In this document: piece by piece, positions 34,374 through 44,388 of the stretch | Position numbering within the stretch: position 1 is the stretch's first letter | Layout of the letters: the number at the start of each line of letters is the position of its first letter | Notes under the pieces: model-generated | What the model was told of the DNA's origin: nothing | What the model saw: only the letters and a program-made list of their open reading frames with translations | Databases searched by the model: none | Translations under genes and position numbers: made by a program | Assembly (NCBI RefSeq): GCF_002911695.1 | Contig: NZ_PQBS01000027.1 | Coordinates: 1 to 64,000 of the forward strand | Direction of reading: 5' to 3' | DNA length: 64,000 bases | Source of the DNA: Gracilimonas amylolytica | Lineage (GTDB): Bacteria; Bacteroidota; Rhodothermia; Balneolales; Balneolaceae

Positions 34374-36485
34374 TTACTCTTCTTCGTCTTTAGCCAGCAG
34401 TGCTTTTCTGGATAATCTGAGTTTGTTACCCGGCTCGATCTTGAGCAGTTTAACTTCGATCTCATCACCTACGTTCATGTAATCAGTTACATTTTTAACG
34501 TGAGAATGGTCGATCTCAGAAATATGCAGCAAGCCGTCTCTTCCCGGAGCGATCTCAACAAAAGCACCAAAGTCTTTGATAGACTTCACTTCTCCTTTGT
34601 AAGTTGCCCCTTCTTCGAGCTGACCTGTGATTGCTTTAATTCTGTTTTGAGCGTCTTCCGCTTTATCGAGACTGTCTGCAGAAATGGTGATCTTACCTTT
34701 TCCACTTTCGTCTTCCTCAATCCAGATCTCAGTATCTGTTTCTTTTTGTAGCGTTTGGATCACTTTACCGCCTGGACCAATAACCGCACCGATCATATCT
34801 CCGTCGATAGTCATGTTAATGAACTGAGGAGCATATTCTGACAGGGTTTCACTTGGTTTTGAAATGGTCTCAGCCATCTTACCAAGAATATGTATACGTC
34901 CGGCATGAGCTTGTTTCAGGGCTTCTTCCATCACTTCGAAAGAAATTCCCTTCACTTTCATATCCATCTGGCAAGCTGTGATACCATCAGCGGTACCGGC
35001 AGTTTTAAAGTCCATGTCGCCCATGAAATCTTCTTCGCCACGGATATCAGAAAGAACAACTGAATTATTCTCTCCAACGATCATTCCCATTGCAATACCT
35101 GCAACCGGCTTTTTGAGGGGAACTCCGGCACTCATTAGGGCCATAGAACCACCACAAACTGAAGCCATTGAAGATGAACCGTTAGATTCGGTAATGTCAG
35201 AAATGATCCTGATCACATATCCGAAATCATCAAACGATGGCATCATCATTTTCAGGGCACGTTCAGCCAAATGACCGTGACCGATCTCACGACGTCCGGG
35301 TCCTCTGAGGAATCCGGCTTCTCCAACAGAGTATGGAGGGAAGTTGTAGTGCAGATAGAATTTCTTGTCTTCTTCGTCAAATAAGGTATCAACACCCTGA
35401 GCATCTTTCTTGGTACCGAGTGTTACGGAAACAAGAGCCTGGGTCTCGCCACGGGTAAATATCGCTGAACCGTGAGTTCTTGCAAGATATCCAACCTGAG
35501 TCCAGATATCACGAATATCTTCAGGATTACGACCATCAATGCGTCGTTTTTTCTCGAGGATCATGTTACGAAGTTCTTCCTTCTCGATATCACCAAGAAT
35601 ATCCTTAATGGTACCAATCTCTTCTTCGTATTCTTCCTCAAGCTCTGCTACTACAGAATCTTTGGCTTCGTTGAGCTTTTCACTGTATTCTTCTTTACCA
35701 AGACCAATATTTACAACTTCCTTGATCTTGTCAGTCGCCAGTTCACGAACTTTGTTTTCGATTTCCTCAGGATAACCTTCAGGCACGAATTCGCGCTTAG
35801 GCTTACCGTATTCTTCTCTTAATTCTTCCTGAAATTCACACAGGGTGATAATAGAAGCATGAGCTGCTTTGATCGCTCCAAGCATTTCATCTTCAGAGAT
35901 CTCACCCATTTCACCTTCCATCATAAGAACAGAATCGGCAGTACCACCAACGATCATGTCGATGTCACTATTCTCCAGCTCAGAAAGGGTTGGGTTAATC
36001 ACGTATTCACCATCCACACGTCCAACTCTTACTTCGGCCATTGGACCATCGAATGGAACATCAGACATATGAAGAGCGGCTGAAGCTCCAAATCCACCAA
36101 GAACATCACCGTCATTTTCTCCGTCTGAAGAAAGTACGCTTGAGATGATCTGTGTTTCACATAAATAACCTTTTGGAAAAAGAGGACGCAAACTGCGGTC
36201 GATCAGGCGACTTGCGAGTACTTCTTTTTCAGAAGGACGACCTTCTCTCTTCATGAAACCACCGGGGAATCGTCCACCGGCTGAAAAACTCTCTCTGTGA
36301 TCTACAACCAGCGGGAAGAATCCCTGACCCGGCTTAGGTTCTTTTGCACTCACAGCAGTACATAATACCTGGGTATCTCCCATACGAACCACTACAGCGC
36401 CATCGGCTTGCTTGGCAATCCGGCCTGTTTCAATTGATAGCACCTTTCCCGGTGCAAATTCTACACTTCTTATTTCTTCTTTCAT
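34374..36485 (-). CDS. pnp: Polyribonucleotide nucleotidyltransferase (PNPase)
   Basis: 3'-to-5' phosphorolytic exoribonuclease of mRNA decay. From ATG at 36485 it has 703 residues with two RNase PH domains (RMGDTQVLCTAV, RFPGGFMKREGRPSEKE; and FTRGETQALVSVTLGT, LRGPGRREIGHGHLAERAL), an alpha linker, a KH domain (IGAVIGPGGKVIQTLQKETDTEI) and an S1 domain (GATYKGEVKSIKDFGAFVEIAPG). The SD-like AGAAG precedes the ATG; a longer frame to 36527 has no support. It lies after rpsO on the same strand, separated by a terminator, the classic rpsO-pnp order. Confidence 0.97.
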   Translation of the reverse strand: MKEEIRSVEFAPGKVLSIETGRIAKQADGAVVVRMGDTQVLCTAVSAKEPKPGQGFFPLVVDHRESFSAGGRFPGGFMKREGRPSEKEVLASRLIDRSLRPLFPKGYLCETQIISSVLSSDGENDGDVLGGFGASAALHMSDVPFDGPMAEVRVGRVDGEYVINPTLSELENSDIDMIVGGTADSVLMMEGEMGEISEDEMLGAIKAAHASIITLCEFQEELREEYGKPKREFVPEGYPEEIENKVRELATDKIKEVVNIGLGKEEYSEKLNEAKDSVVAELEEEYEEEIGTIKDILGDIEKEELRNMILEKKRRIDGRNPEDIRDIWTQVGYLARTHGSAIFTRGETQALVSVTLGTKKDAQGVDTLFDEEDKKFYLHYNFPPYSVGEAGFLRGPGRREIGHGHLAERALKMMMPSFDDFGYVIRIISDITESNGSSSMASVCGGSMALMSAGVPLKKPVAGIAMGMIVGENNSVVLSDIRGEEDFMGDMDFKTAGTADGITACQMDMKVKGISFEVMEEALKQAHAGRIHILGKMAETISKPSETLSEYAPQFINMTIDGDMIGAVIGPGGKVIQTLQKETDTEIWIEEDESGKGKITISADSLDKAEDAQNRIKAITGQLEEGATYKGEVKSIKDFGAFVEIAPGRDGLLHISEIDHSHVKNVTDYMNVGDEIEVKLLKIEPGNKLRLSRKALLAKDEEE

Positions 36486-36562
36486 TTGTCTTCTTTGTCT
36501 TTTGGATTTACTACACCCTGCCAACAACAGATAAGATATGAAGGACTGGCAGGATAAATTGA

Positions 36563-36589
36563 AAAAGGCTCCAACATCAGGAGCCTTTT
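36563..36589 (-). terminator. Rho-independent terminator after rpsO
   Basis: AAAAGGCTCC (36563-36572) pairs with GGAGCCTTTT (36580-36589), loop seven bases, with T-rich ends on both strands. It lies 12 bp after the rpsO stop codon, before pnp. Confidence 0.92.
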
Positions 36590-36601
36590 ATAGCGTATAA
36601 A

Positions 36602-36871
36602 TTACTTACGGATACCGAGGTCTTTGATGAGTTCTCTGTACTTCTCGATATCGTTCTTCATGAGGTAGTTTAACAATCTTCTTCTTTTACCAACCATTTT
36701 CAACAATCCACGACGTGATGCGTGATCAAGCTTGTTGTCTTTTAAATGCTCAGTCAGATCGTTAATTCTTTTGGTCAAAAGGGCGATTTGTCCTTCAGTG
36801 GAACCGGTATCGGTTTCACTTTTACCATACTTCTTAAAGATTTCTTTTTTTTCTTCTGCGGTTATGCTCAT
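36602..36871 (-). CDS. rpsO: 30S ribosomal protein S15
   Basis: Primary 16S rRNA-binding protein of the small subunit platform. The 89-residue length is exactly that of the family, and the signature is complete: [51 protein letters not shown] at 36871. It is bounded by its own terminator downstream, and ribF follows upstream on the same strand at 112 bp. Confidence 0.98.
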   Translation of the reverse strand: MSITAEEKKEIFKKYGKSETDTGSTEGQIALLTKRINDLTEHLKDNKLDHASRRGLLKMVGKRRRLLNYLMKNDIEKYRELIKDLGIRK

Positions 36872-36983
36872 TGCAATGGTTTAATTAGTACTTGTATAAA
36901 TCGATTTATAGTTTTGAAAGATAGGGGTTTTTAGCGTAATGGACAATCCTACTCCCTATTAATTATTCATGGATAACACCGGT

Positions 36984-37913
36984 TCATCCTAATAATTCTA
37001 AAGTCTTTTGTTTGTCCTTTGAAAGTTGTGCCTTGAGATCCTCGATCCCTTCGAATTTCATTTCATCCCTGATCCTGTCAATAAAGCGCACCTGAATGGT
37101 TTGACCATATATATCATCATGAAAATCGAATATGTTCACTTCCAGGGTTCGCTCTTGTCCTTCAAAGGTTGGCCGGATACCAATATTCATCATACCTCCA
37201 TACCAATTACCTTCAACCCGTACCTTTACTGCGTAAACCCCATTCTTTGGAATGACCTTATTTTCATGTTCAGGCTTCAGATTGGCCGTCGGAAAGCCAA
37301 TGGGTTTTCCCCTTTTATTTCCGTGCGCTACAATTCCATTTAACAGGTAAAGCCGGTTAAGATAATCGGCCGCTTTTTTAACATCGCCTTCTTCTGATAA
37401 AGTTTTACGAATCAGGGTACTGCTTATGGTTACATCACCCATTTCCTGTTTAGAAACGACGTATGAGGCAAATCCCAATTCCTTGCCCAGCTTTTCAATG
37501 GTTTTAATACTTCCTTCCCGATCTCTGCCAAATTGATGATCGTATCCGATCACAAACTCCGAAACTCCGACCTTTTTGTAGATCACTTCTCGAACAAACT
37601 CTTCAGAAGTTAATAATGAGAAATCACGGTCAAATGGAATCACCAAAAGCACATCAACGCCAACATCTTCCAAGAGTTCACATCGTTCTTTTAGTGAGGT
37701 TAACATCTGAATCCCACTTTTACCGGGATTGATGATCTCTCTGGGATGTGGGTCAAATGTTACAACCACGCTGCGGGCATTTCTTTTTCTGGCTTTATCA
37801 ACTACTGTCTCAATAAGTGCCCGATGACCTCTGTGAACGCCATCAAAAGTACCAACCGTTACCACAGTATTTGGTACATGCTCAATATTTTTAAGTTCGA
37901 TCAGTCTAGCCAT
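36984..37913 (-). CDS. ribF: Bifunctional riboflavin kinase / FAD synthetase
   Basis: Makes FMN from riboflavin and FAD from FMN. The N-terminal adenylyltransferase domain has VVTVGTFDGVHRGHRALI (near residue 18; nucleotidyl-transferase HxGH-like) and VVTFDPHPREI; the ISSTLIRKTL loop is near 165. The C-terminal flavokinase domain has GKPIGFPTANLKPEHENKVIP near 205 and GVYAVKV...NIGIRPTF. Length of 309 is typical. It overlaps truB by 13 nt, so it belongs to the rimP-nusA-infB-rbfA-truB-ribF translation block. Confidence 0.96.
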   Translation of the reverse strand: MARLIELKNIEHVPNTVVTVGTFDGVHRGHRALIETVVDKARKRNARSVVVTFDPHPREIINPGKSGIQMLTSLKERCELLEDVGVDVLLVIPFDRDFSLLTSEEFVREVIYKKVGVSEFVIGYDHQFGRDREGSIKTIEKLGKELGFASYVVSKQEMGDVTISSTLIRKTLSEEGDVKKAADYLNRLYLLNGIVAHGNKRGKPIGFPTANLKPEHENKVIPKNGVYAVKVRVEGNWYGGMMNIGIRPTFEGQERTLEVNIFDFHDDIYGQTIQVRFIDRIRDEMKFEGIEDLKAQLSKDKQKTLELLG

Positions 37914-38644
37914 ATCTCTTTCAACCTGTCTCCCATTTCATGTGGTGTAAGGGCATCATCTGCTAAATAATGTCCGATAGCGGTTCGTTCCAGTTTACTC
38001 AAATAGGCTTTTGAATTTAAAGCTTCTCCAAGATCTCTGGCAAGTGAACGAATGTAAGTACCTTTACTGCATTTAACCCTGAGTGTTAGTTTTGGACTTT
38101 GAAAATCAAGTATCTCAAAGTCATGAAAGGTTACCTGCCTGGGTGGGCGTTCTACTGTTTCACCTTTCCTGGCCAGTTCATATAATTTCTTACCCCCATA
38201 CTTTAGGGCAGAATACATGGGCGGGATCTGATCGACAGTGCCTTTAAATGCTGATTCCAGAATATTGTTTATCAGCTCCTCATCAATATGTTCGCACCCT
38301 GCTTCCTCGTCGATCTCACCCTCAGCATCATAGGTTGTAGTTGATTTCCCGAAGGTTATCTCTGCCAGGTAGGTCTTTGGCAGATCCTGTATCATGGATA
38401 TCGATTTTGTGGCTTTCCCACAGCATAAAATGAGCAGTCCCGTGGCGAGTGGATCAAGAGTACCGGCATGACCTGTTTTCTTAACCCTAATCCGCTTTCT
38501 GAGAAATTTAACCACATCAAAACTGGACCATTCCAATGGTTTATCGATGAGAAAAATAGCTCCTGCTGGCAGGTCCGTTTCTTTGTTCGGTAAATTGTGT
38601 TTACCAAAAACCGGTATATCCTCTAATGGAAGTGCTGTCGCCAT
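37901..38644 (-). CDS. truB: tRNA pseudouridine(55) synthase TruB
   Basis: Forms pseudouridine 55 in the T loop of tRNAs. The catalytic aspartate lies in KKTGHAGTLDPLATGLLILCCGKATK near residue 60, with IDKPLEWSSFDVV upstream and QIPPMYSALKYGGKKLYELARKGE near 135, followed by VKCSKGTYIRSLARDLGE. The length of 247 is typical of the shorter form without a full PUA domain. The start follows the rbfA stop directly, and the end overlaps ribF. Confidence 0.96.
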   Translation of the reverse strand: MATALPLEDIPVFGKHNLPNKETDLPAGAIFLIDKPLEWSSFDVVKFLRKRIRVKKTGHAGTLDPLATGLLILCCGKATKSISMIQDLPKTYLAEITFGKSTTTYDAEGEIDEEAGCEHIDEELINNILESAFKGTVDQIPPMYSALKYGGKKLYELARKGETVERPPRQVTFHDFEILDFQSPKLTLRVKCSKGTYIRSLARDLGEALNSKAYLSKLERTAIGHYLADDALTPHEMGDRLKEIWLD

Positions 38645-39019
38645 TTATTCAGAATCAGAGCTATCCTTCTCCCCTTCAGGAATGTCGATCTTCTTAAAGA
38701 CCTGCTCGATCTTGTTCACATATTCGGCGGTATCATCTTGATAAAAGTGCAGTTCAGGAATTTTGCGGACCTGATTTTTAATTTTTGAAGCCAACTCATA
38801 TCTGATCTCGGATGTTTTATCATCCAGATATTCATACACAGGTTTGTCATCACGGCCGGGTGCAAATACACTTAGATACACCTTTGCTATCGAAAGATCA
38901 TCTGTCATGATCACATTGGTTACCGTTACAAACGTACCGTCGGGCTGGTAGGACCTTTGAATGATCTGTCCCAGATCTTTTTTGATTACTGCAGCTAATC
39001 GTTCTGGCCTGAATCCCAT
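38645..39019 (-). CDS. rbfA: 30S ribosome-binding factor RbfA
   Basis: Assembly factor for the 30S subunit, needed for 16S rRNA 5' end maturation. From the ATG at 39019 it has 124 residues: RPERLAAVIKKDLGQII, VTVTNVIMTDDLSIAKVYLSVF (KH-like fold) and VRKIPELHFYQDDTAEYVNKIEQVF. A longer in-frame extension to 39082 lacks family similarity and was not used. It lies between infB and truB, the usual order. Confidence 0.94.
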   Translation of the reverse strand: MGFRPERLAAVIKKDLGQIIQRSYQPDGTFVTVTNVIMTDDLSIAKVYLSVFAPGRDDKPVYEYLDDKTSEIRYELASKIKNQVRKIPELHFYQDDTAEYVNKIEQVFKKIDIPEGEKDSSDSE

Positions 39020-39102
39020 TACTGAAATATTAAGTGAGTGATTCGTATGAAATGAATTGAAAGGATTCGATTGAAAGCTCAACCGGACCTTTTGTATAAA
39101 TA

Positions 39103-41916
39103 TTAACCGGCTGAGTCTTCAAGTGTTCTCTTCTGCTCAGTGATCTTGTAGCTTTCGATCTGATCTCCGACTTTGATATCGTTGTATCCTTTAATACTGA
39201 TACCGCATTCGTAACCGGAAGTTACTTCTCTTACATCGTCTTTGAAGCGCTTCAGGGCATCGATCTCTCCGTCATAGATCACCACGCCATCCCGAACCAA
39301 TCGGATCGGATTGTTACGCTCGATCTTACCTTCGGTCACATAACAACCGGCAATCGTACCAACTTTAGAGACTTTAAAGGTTTCTCGAACTTCTACCACA
39401 CCCATCATCTGCTCCTTGATCTCAGGTGAAAGAAGCCCTTCAAGAGCATCTCTAACCTCATCAACGGCATCGTATATCACGCTGAACAGTCGAATATCAA
39501 TTTCTTCCTCTTCAGCCAGTTTACGTGCCTGAGCGGTTGGTCTGACCTGGAAACCAATGATAATGGCATCAGATGCAGAGGCCAACAGAACATCGGATTC
39601 TGAAATGGCACCGGCTCCGGTGTGAATGATATTAACCGCTACTTCATCTGTACTTAATTTCTGAAGTGAACCGGAAAGGGCTTCAATGGATCCATCCACA
39701 TCCGCTTTAACGATCACATTAAGTTCAGATACTTCACCAAGTGCAAGGCGACGTGAAATGTCATCAAGCGTCATATGCTTGGTCTTGCGCATGGCCTGCT
39801 CACGGCGGATCTGCATACGCTCGTTTGCAACTTCTTTGGCAATTTTTTCATCTTCAGCTACTACCAGTTTATCACCGGCCTGTGGCATATCATCAAAACC
39901 CATAAGCTGTACAGGAGTTGAAGGTCCGGCCTCCTGAATACGCTGACCGTGGTCATTTTCCATGGCACGAACTCGACCGAAACAAGGTCCTGCTACAAAC
40001 GGATCGCCAACTTTGAGGGTACCCCCCTGAACCAGGATGTTTGCTACAATTCCCTTTCCTTTATCCAAGCGGGCTTCAAGTACCACACCATCCGCACGTC
40101 GGTTAGGATTAGCCTGTAATTCAAGCAATTCTGACTCGATCAATACTTTCTCAAGCAGATCTTCAATACCCTGTCCGGTGTGAGCTGAAACCTCAGCATA
40201 CTGTACTTGTCCACCGTATTCCTCAACGATAACATCGTGTTCAGCCAGTTCGGCCTTAATTCGGTCCGGGTTTACTCCTTCCTTATCCATCTTATTGATG
40301 GCCACTACAATTGGCACACCGGCTGCTTTCGCGTGATTGATCGCCTCGATCGTCTGGGGCATCACAGAATCATCACCCGCAACTACCAGAATTACAATAT
40401 CGGTAGCCTGAGCACCACGGGAACGCATAGCCGTAAAGGCCTCGTGACCCGGGGTATCCAGGAAAGTGATCTCGTTCTTATTATGTACAACCTGATAAGC
40501 ACCAACGTGCTGAGTAATACCACCGGCCTCTCCGGCTGCTACTTTCTCTTCACGAATGTAATCAAGTAAAGAGGTTTTACCGTGATCAACGTGACCCATT
40601 ACAGTAATGATCGGTGCACGTGGTTTAAGATCCTCTTCTGCATCTTCAGGTATGGTGAGTTCTTCATCGATCTCTTCAGCATCAATGAATTCTACTTCTT
40701 TACCAAATTCTTCGGCCACCAATTCTATGGTACCTGCATCCAGACGTTGGTTAATGGTGATCATTAACCCAATGGACATACAAACGGAAATAATATCATT
40801 TACTCCAACATCAAGCAGGTCTGCCAATTCGTTGGCAGTAATGAACTCGGTAGTCTCGATAATATCGGACTCGAGTTCTTCCATTTCCTGCTGCTTTTGC
40901 AGTTCTTCCTCACGTTCCTCTTTTCGTTCACGACGTCGTTTCGCACGCTTACTACCAACCGTTTTAGAAGACTGCATCTTCTTCATGGTCTCACGCATCA
41001 TCTTGTCAACGTCAGTCTCGTCGATCTCTGTTTTACGCTTACGTTTTTTCTTGGAACTCTTCTTAGAACTACTATCGTCTTTTTTAGAGGAATCGTCGTC
41101 TTTTCTATCTTTTCTTCTCTTACGCTTCTTACGAGGTTTTCTTTGAGCGATATCAGACGTGAAAGAAGCTTTACCTAATACTTTAGTTCCCTTTAATTTA
41201 CCGGCAGAACCACGAATGATCTCTTCTTCACTTTCCTCTTCGTCGGCATCCTCGTCTTCGTCTTCATCGTCATCGTCATCGTCCTCTTCTTCATCAGAGT
41301 CCAGATCATCCTCTTCCAGATCTTCGTCGTCGTCGTCGTCGTCCTCGTCCTCATCATCCACATCTTCAGAGTCCGTTTCATCCTGATCTTCCTCAGAAGC
41401 TGCGATCTTCTCTTCTTCAGGTTCACCAGCAGTGTCATCCTCTACTTCTTCAGCAGGCTCTGCTTCAACTTCCGGTTCATCCTCTTCGGCAGTTTCTTTT
41501 TCAGCCTCTGCTTCTTCAGTCTCTTCGACATCTTCAACTTCCTCAGATTCCAGGTCTGCTTCAGGCTGCAGATCTTCCTCAGGTTCAAGGTCAGGCGTAT
41601 CGTCTTCAGGCTCCAAACCAATACTATCTTCAATAGGCTCCAGAACATTATCAATCGTAACGCTGTCGTTACTCTTGTTCATCATCTGGTTTCTGCGGCT
41701 CTCGTACTCTTCTCTTGCTTTTTCGTGATCCGCACTCTTAGCCTTATCGTCTCCATAAACCTGATCCAGCACTTCGTACATCTCAGGTGTTACTTTATAA
41801 TTCGGACGGTTTGCCGCATCAAATCCATTCTCTGTCAGCGTATCCACGATCGATTGTGTGGCTACATTGAATTCAGATGCAACTTTAAATAATGGTTTAG
41901 GTCTTTTAGACGTCAT
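39103..41916 (-). CDS. infB: Translation initiation factor IF-2
   Basis: GTPase that brings fMet-tRNA to the 30S subunit and drives subunit joining. The 937-residue protein has a long N-terminal region: a helical IF2_N-like start, then about 180 strongly acidic residues (runs of D and E, about 60-240), then a basic stretch ([16 protein letters not shown], and [11 protein letters not shown]). A second IF2_N-like domain lies near 355-410. The G domain begins [17 protein letters not shown] near 440, with [10 protein letters not shown] and AINKMDKEG. Domains II-IV follow, ending at the fMet-tRNA-binding C2 domain. The acidic tract varies between species and is not essential to catalysis. Confidence 0.97.
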   Translation of the reverse strand: MTSKRPKPLFKVASEFNVATQSIVDTLTENGFDAANRPNYKVTPEMYEVLDQVYGDDKAKSADHEKAREEYESRRNQMMNKSNDSVTIDNVLEPIEDSIGLEPEDDTPDLEPEEDLQPEADLESEEVEDVEETEEAEAEKETAEEDEPEVEAEPAEEVEDDTAGEPEEEKIAASEEDQDETDSEDVDDEDEDDDDDDEDLEEDDLDSDEEEDDDDDDEDEDEDADEEESEEEIIRGSAGKLKGTKVLGKASFTSDIAQRKPRKKRKRRKDRKDDDSSKKDDSSSKKSSKKKRKRKTEIDETDVDKMMRETMKKMQSSKTVGSKRAKRRRERKEEREEELQKQQEMEELESDIIETTEFITANELADLLDVGVNDIISVCMSIGLMITINQRLDAGTIELVAEEFGKEVEFIDAEEIDEELTIPEDAEEDLKPRAPIITVMGHVDHGKTSLLDYIREEKVAAGEAGGITQHVGAYQVVHNKNEITFLDTPGHEAFTAMRSRGAQATDIVILVVAGDDSVMPQTIEAINHAKAAGVPIVVAINKMDKEGVNPDRIKAELAEHDVIVEEYGGQVQYAEVSAHTGQGIEDLLEKVLIESELLELQANPNRRADGVVLEARLDKGKGIVANILVQGGTLKVGDPFVAGPCFGRVRAMENDHGQRIQEAGPSTPVQLMGFDDMPQAGDKLVVAEDEKIAKEVANERMQIRREQAMRKTKHMTLDDISRRLALGEVSELNVIVKADVDGSIEALSGSLQKLSTDEVAVNIIHTGAGAISESDVLLASASDAIIIGFQVRPTAQARKLAEEEEIDIRLFSVIYDAVDEVRDALEGLLSPEIKEQMMGVVEVRETFKVSKVGTIAGCYVTEGKIERNNPIRLVRDGVVIYDGEIDALKRFKDDVREVTSGYECGISIKGYNDIKVGDQIESYKITEQKRTLEDSAG
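41222..41400 (-). repeat. Trinucleotide-rich (GAY/GAR) tract in infB
   Basis: A stretch coding for almost uninterrupted Asp and Glu, with runs such as GACGACGACGACGAC on the minus strand near 41325-41342. Such tandem codons can change in number by replication slippage while keeping the frame. It makes long open frames on both strands that are not genes. Confidence 0.8.
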
Positions 41917-41973
41917 ATATAAATTTTGAATGTGAGCTTATTAAACTAAGAATTTTTATTCGTAATTGCCGAT

Positions 41974-43230
41974 TTAAGCCTCGTCCTCAAATTCGTATGC
42001 AATTACGCTCATAATTTTCTCAGCAAGCTCAGGATCTATTTCTTCGTTCGTTCTGCTAACTAATTCTTCTGCACTCAGTTCGAGTACGGCTCGTGCCGTA
42101 TCGCAACCGATGTTATGAAGCATGGTGATCACTTCCTCACCGAAATCAACAGCAAATTCATCAATGTCGATATCATCTTCTGCTTCCACTTCACGGTACA
42201 CGTCAATTTCAACACCGGCTAATTTTGAAGCCAGTCGAATATTAACGCCTCCCTTACCGATCGCCTTAGACACTTCATCGGCAGGCACCAGTACGTTGGC
42301 ATGCTTGTTCTCTTCATCAAGCTCAACTTTTAATACCTCAGCTGGTTGTAAAGCACGTTTTATAAATTCGAACTTATCGGGTGTAAAGTTGATCACATCA
42401 ATATTCTCATTCTGTAATTCACGTACGATAGCATGAATTCGAATTCCTTTCATCCCCACACAGGCACCAACCGGATCCACACGTTCATCGTGTGAAAGCA
42501 CGGCTACTTTTGAGCGGTCACCCGGTGCACGGGCAATGCGTACCAATTCAATGATTCCGTCAAATACTTCAGGTATCTCGTTTTCAAATAATCTTTCGAG
42601 GAATAATTCAGATGTTCTGGAAATAATGACCGTTGGGTTACCATTCTTCATACGAACTTCCGTTACAACGGCACGTATGGTATCCCCTTTTCTGAAACGG
42701 TCTTTATAGATCTGCTCACTTTTAGGAAGCAGAAGCTCAACGCCGTTGTGGTTTACAAGAATATCTTTATTCTGGCGAACCTGATAAACATCTCCCAGAA
42801 TGATCTCACCTACTCGATCTGTGTAATCTTCGTAAATATTGTCTTTTTCGATCTCGCGGATTCGCTGGGCCAGTTGCTGACGCGCCATGGTAACAGCACG
42901 ACGGCCAAAGTCAGTGATCTGAATTTCCTGAGCCAGTTCATCATACAATTCAATATCCGGATCAATTTTCTTTGCATCTTCAAAAGAGATCTCAGCAACA
43001 GGATCCGTTAATTCATCAGCCGGCACAACTTCCTGCACGTGCAAGATCTGTATCTCTCCCCTGTCAGCATTCAGGATCACCTCAAATGCTTCATCAGACT
43101 CATATTTTTTTCTGATCATCGTCCTGAATACATCTTCCAGAATGGAAAGTAACATGTCGCGATCGATGCCCTTTTCATGGGCAATCTCAGCAAACGAGGA
43201 GATGATCTGTTTTGATAATTCGTTCTGCAT
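41974..43230 (-). CDS. nusA: Transcription termination/antitermination factor NusA
   Basis: Binds RNA polymerase and nascent RNA to control pausing and termination. The 418-residue protein has the N-terminal polymerase-binding domain (residues 1-130), an S1 domain (GEIILGDVYQVRQNKDILVNHNGVE start), and KH domains (DPVGACVGMKGIRIHAIVREL near 245-270; IGKGGVNIRLASKLAGVEIDVY near 320), then a short C-terminal helix-hairpin-helix-like tail (LHNIGCDTARAVLELSAEELVSR). It has one rather than two acidic repeats, as in many bacteria. It is between rimP and infB. Confidence 0.97.
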   Translation of the reverse strand: MQNELSKQIISSFAEIAHEKGIDRDMLLSILEDVFRTMIRKKYESDEAFEVILNADRGEIQILHVQEVVPADELTDPVAEISFEDAKKIDPDIELYDELAQEIQITDFGRRAVTMARQQLAQRIREIEKDNIYEDYTDRVGEIILGDVYQVRQNKDILVNHNGVELLLPKSEQIYKDRFRKGDTIRAVVTEVRMKNGNPTVIISRTSELFLERLFENEIPEVFDGIIELVRIARAPGDRSKVAVLSHDERVDPVGACVGMKGIRIHAIVRELQNENIDVINFTPDKFEFIKRALQPAEVLKVELDEENKHANVLVPADEVSKAIGKGGVNIRLASKLAGVEIDVYREVEAEDDIDIDEFAVDFGEEVITMLHNIGCDTARAVLELSAEELVSRTNEEIDPELAEKIMSVIAYEFEDEA

Positions 43231-43243
43231 TAGTCTTGTTTAG

Positions 43244-43708
43244 TTAAATTACGGGGATAATTTTGGTTTCAACAATGGCCTCGAACGGGATATCTGTTTC
43301 AACTTCTTCTTCGTCCGTGATGGCAACTGTATCATCCGTGATGCCGGTTATGACACCTTCAATTTTCTTGTACTCGCCTTCCGTATTCTTGAATTTAATG
43401 GTAGCCACACGCCCTTCATTCTTTTTATACTGACGTTTATCACTTAATGGCCTGCTTAAACCCGGAGATGATACATTCAGCCTGTAACCTTTGTCAAAAA
43501 GTTCATGGGCTTCGATCAAAAAACCGAGTTCCTTGCTGATATCTGAGCATGCGCCTATGTTGACTCCACCTTCTTCACTGTCAAGCAAAACCCAAAGTTC
43601 GGCCTGACCACTTCCTGTTTTAAGTTCAACATCCACAACAAAAAGACCCTTCTCCTTTGCAAGAGGTTCAGCTAAGTCTTTAATATTTTTAATGATATCT
43701 ATCTGCAT
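43244..43708 (-). CDS. rimP: Ribosome maturation factor RimP
   Basis: Needed for 30S subunit maturation. From ATG at 43708 it has 154 residues with the N-terminal DUF150 domain (LAEPLAKEKGLFVVDVEL, GGVNIGACSDISKELGF, YRLNVSSPGLSRPL) and the small C-terminal SH3-like barrel (VATIKFKN, ITDDTVAITDEE). The ATG was chosen over a frame start at 43729 because family similarity begins there. It is the first gene of the rimP-nusA-infB-rbfA-truB-ribF block. The 194-bp gap before the divergent DUF192 gene must hold the promoter. Confidence 0.94.
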   Translation of the reverse strand: MQIDIIKNIKDLAEPLAKEKGLFVVDVELKTGSGQAELWVLLDSEEGGVNIGACSDISKELGFLIEAHELFDKGYRLNVSSPGLSRPLSDKRQYKKNEGRVATIKFKNTEGEYKKIEGVITGITDDTVAITDEEEVETDIPFEAIVETKIIPVI

Positions 43709-43902
43709 GTACACTAAATTCTGAAACAAAAAAAAGCGAGTGCCTTCCGACGCTCACTGCTGTTTAAAGGTAGGCTTATTTCGCCTAAATTTCAACGAAT
43801 CAACGAGATTGAGAATATAATCATTTTATTATGATTCTCTTTTACTCTAATTTGTAAACTCTTCAATCAATCAAACCCACGGTTCAAGAAATCAATCTGC
43901 TT

Positions 43903-44382
43903 ATGAGAACGTCATATTTTTCTATCATTACCCTGTTATTAGTATTTACAGGAGTTTCCTGTTCTTCCGACAACAAAGCTCAAAAGGACACAAAAAAAGG
44001 CAGGGTTTTAGACCTAACGGAGTCAGTTACCTTTCTGGATCCCTCCGGAAACGAAGTATCTGAGGTAAGAGTAGCACTGGCAGATGATCAGGACGAGAGA
44101 AATCAGGGACTGATGGATGTTAATGACCTGCCCGCCGATGCAGGCATGTTATTTATATTTCCGGAAGAGGAACCGCTTAGTTTTTATATGGCCAATACTC
44201 CGTTGCCCCTCGATATCATGTTTGTAAATGCAGACAGTGTTATTGTTCGGATTCATCACAACACAGCTCCGTTTGACAGCAAACAATTACCCAGTGATGC
44301 TCCCGCAAAATATGTTGTGGAAACAAACGGAGGTTATGCCGTATCCAACGACATTCGTGAAGGTTACAGGATCAGATTCTAA
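43903..44382 (+). CDS. DUF192 domain lipoprotein
   Basis: A 159-residue exported protein. The N-terminus is a lipoprotein signal (hydrophobic ITLLLVFTGVSC, lipobox cysteine near residue 20). The DUF192 domain covers about residues 55-158 and has the family pattern ERNQGLMDVNDLPADAGMLFIFPEE, LSFYMANTPLPLDIMFVNAD and YVVETNGGYA. The family is widespread; its function is unknown. The tail-to-tail gap to fbp is 6 bp. Confidence 0.85.
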   Translation: MRTSYFSIITLLLVFTGVSCSSDNKAQKDTKKGRVLDLTESVTFLDPSGNEVSEVRVALADDQDERNQGLMDVNDLPADAGMLFIFPEEEPLSFYMANTPLPLDIMFVNADSVIVRIHHNTAPFDSKQLPSDAPAKYVVETNGGYAVSNDIREGYRIRF

Positions 44383-44388
44383 TTCGTC

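Noticed and set aside
41159-41728. Long open frames on the plus strand made of Ser, and on the minus strand of Thr/Met/Arg, opposite or out of frame with infB
   Set aside because: They are shadows of the acidic codon tract; composition is an artefact of GAY/GAR repeats and there is no RBS or homology.
43720-43765. Hairpin-like GCGAGTG...CGCTCAC next to a poly-A/T run upstream of rimP
   Set aside because: The two segments are not reverse complements over enough bases; no stable simple stem could be written, so it is not called a terminator.
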